DNA from: Burkholderiales bacterium UBA2459
GTDB lineage: Bacteria; Pseudomonadota; Gammaproteobacteria; Burkholderiales; Burkholderiaceae_E
Direction of reading: 5' to 3'
Assembly: GCA_002342365.1 (NCBI GenBank)
Contig: DDPV01000012.1
Location: forward strand, 84,523 to 90,719
Length of the DNA: 6,197 bases
Position 1 is the first letter of the stretch; each line of letters opens with the position of its first letter. Below, piece after piece: positions 5,940 to 6,197 of this stretch. Both the position numbers and the translations under genes were made by a program. A model generated the notes under the pieces. That model saw only the letters and a list, made by a program, of their open reading frames with translations, was not told the origin of the DNA and searched no databases.

Positions 5940-6197
5940 ATGACAACATCTTTTCAAGCCGCGCTCGGGATTGTGTTGTTCATGGCGCTTGTGCTGCCGT
6001 TTTCAAAAGACCCAAGGCGTATCAGTCTTCGCCTCGTTCTGGTTGCAATAGCATTACAATTTCTGCTTTGCTGGCTGATGCTGAAGGCGCCGCTTGTGAA
6101 AGAAGCCTTGCTGCAGCTCAACCTTGCGGTCAGCGCTCTGGGCGCAGCCACCATGCGTGGCAGTTCGTTCGTGTTTGGTTATCTCGGTGGCGGGCAA
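5940..6197 (+). CDS. NupC-type concentrative nucleoside transporter (CNT family), N-terminal part
   Basis: The frame is open from ATG 5940 to the window end, giving 86 residues of a protein that is about 400 long in this family. It would be an inner-membrane, ion-coupled importer of nucleosides. Two hydrophobic helices are visible (about 7-20 and 30-49), separated by a basic SKDPRR turn. A stretch with KAPLVKEALLQLN (49-61) and ending SSFVFGYLGGG (75-85) follows. This helix-basic turn-helix layout and the FVFGYLGGG motif match the N-terminal domain of CNT/NupC proteins. The ATG lies 14 bases after the oxygenase stop, with only a weak GAG (5927-5929) as ribosome site. No other in-frame start lies between it and an upstream stop at 5907-5909. 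No terminator or clear promoter separates it from the oxygenase gene, so it may be co-transcribed. The family call is from motif memory, and nucleoside specificity is not shown. Confidence 0.8.
   Translation, partial: MTTSFQAALGIVLFMALVLPFSKDPRRISLRLVLVAIALQFLLCWLMLKAPLVKEALLQLNLAVSALGAATMRGSSFVFGYLGGGQ

Overview
The window looks like a piece of a proteobacterial chromosome, most likely a betaproteobacterium of the Burkholderiales. That placement is an inference. It rests on moderately high GC, tight same-strand gene packing, and protein segments that resemble Burkholderiales versions of these families from memory, for example the CPNNRYVNDEE block of the binding protein and the PWLNRLIERKPRR insertion of the second ATPase. 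All real genes are on the + strand. I see no RNA genes, mobile elements or CRISPR arrays.

Layout: positions 1-924 hold the C-terminal part of a family 5 (peptide/nickel/opine class) periplasmic substrate-binding protein whose start lies before the window. A 57-nt gap with a strong GC-rich hairpin follows. Next come the two membrane permeases, DppB-like (982-1968, TTG start) and DppC-like (1968-2876), which overlap by one base. After a 51-nt gap come the two ATPases, DppD-like (2928-3917) and DppF-like (3914-4999), overlapping by GTGA. An Fe(II)/2-oxoglutarate-type oxygenase of the isopenicillin N synthase-like family (4996-5925) overlaps dppF by ATGA. Fourteen bases later begins a NupC-type concentrative nucleoside transporter (5940 to the window edge).

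Together the first five genes encode a complete ABC importer: the binding protein captures the ligand in the periplasm, DppB/DppC form the channel, and DppD/DppF hydrolyse ATP. The overlap chain dppD-dppF-oxygenase indicates co-translation. It suggests that the oxygenase acts on the imported compound or on a product of it. The ligand cannot be read from the sequence. The nucleoside transporter may be a last operon member or an independent gene with a close start.

I do not see a clearly novel system. The points most worth a second look are the transporter-oxygenase coupling, the hairpin plus weak TTG start between the binding protein and permease genes, repeated T7-T8 tracts inside coding sequence, and a high density of GATC sites.
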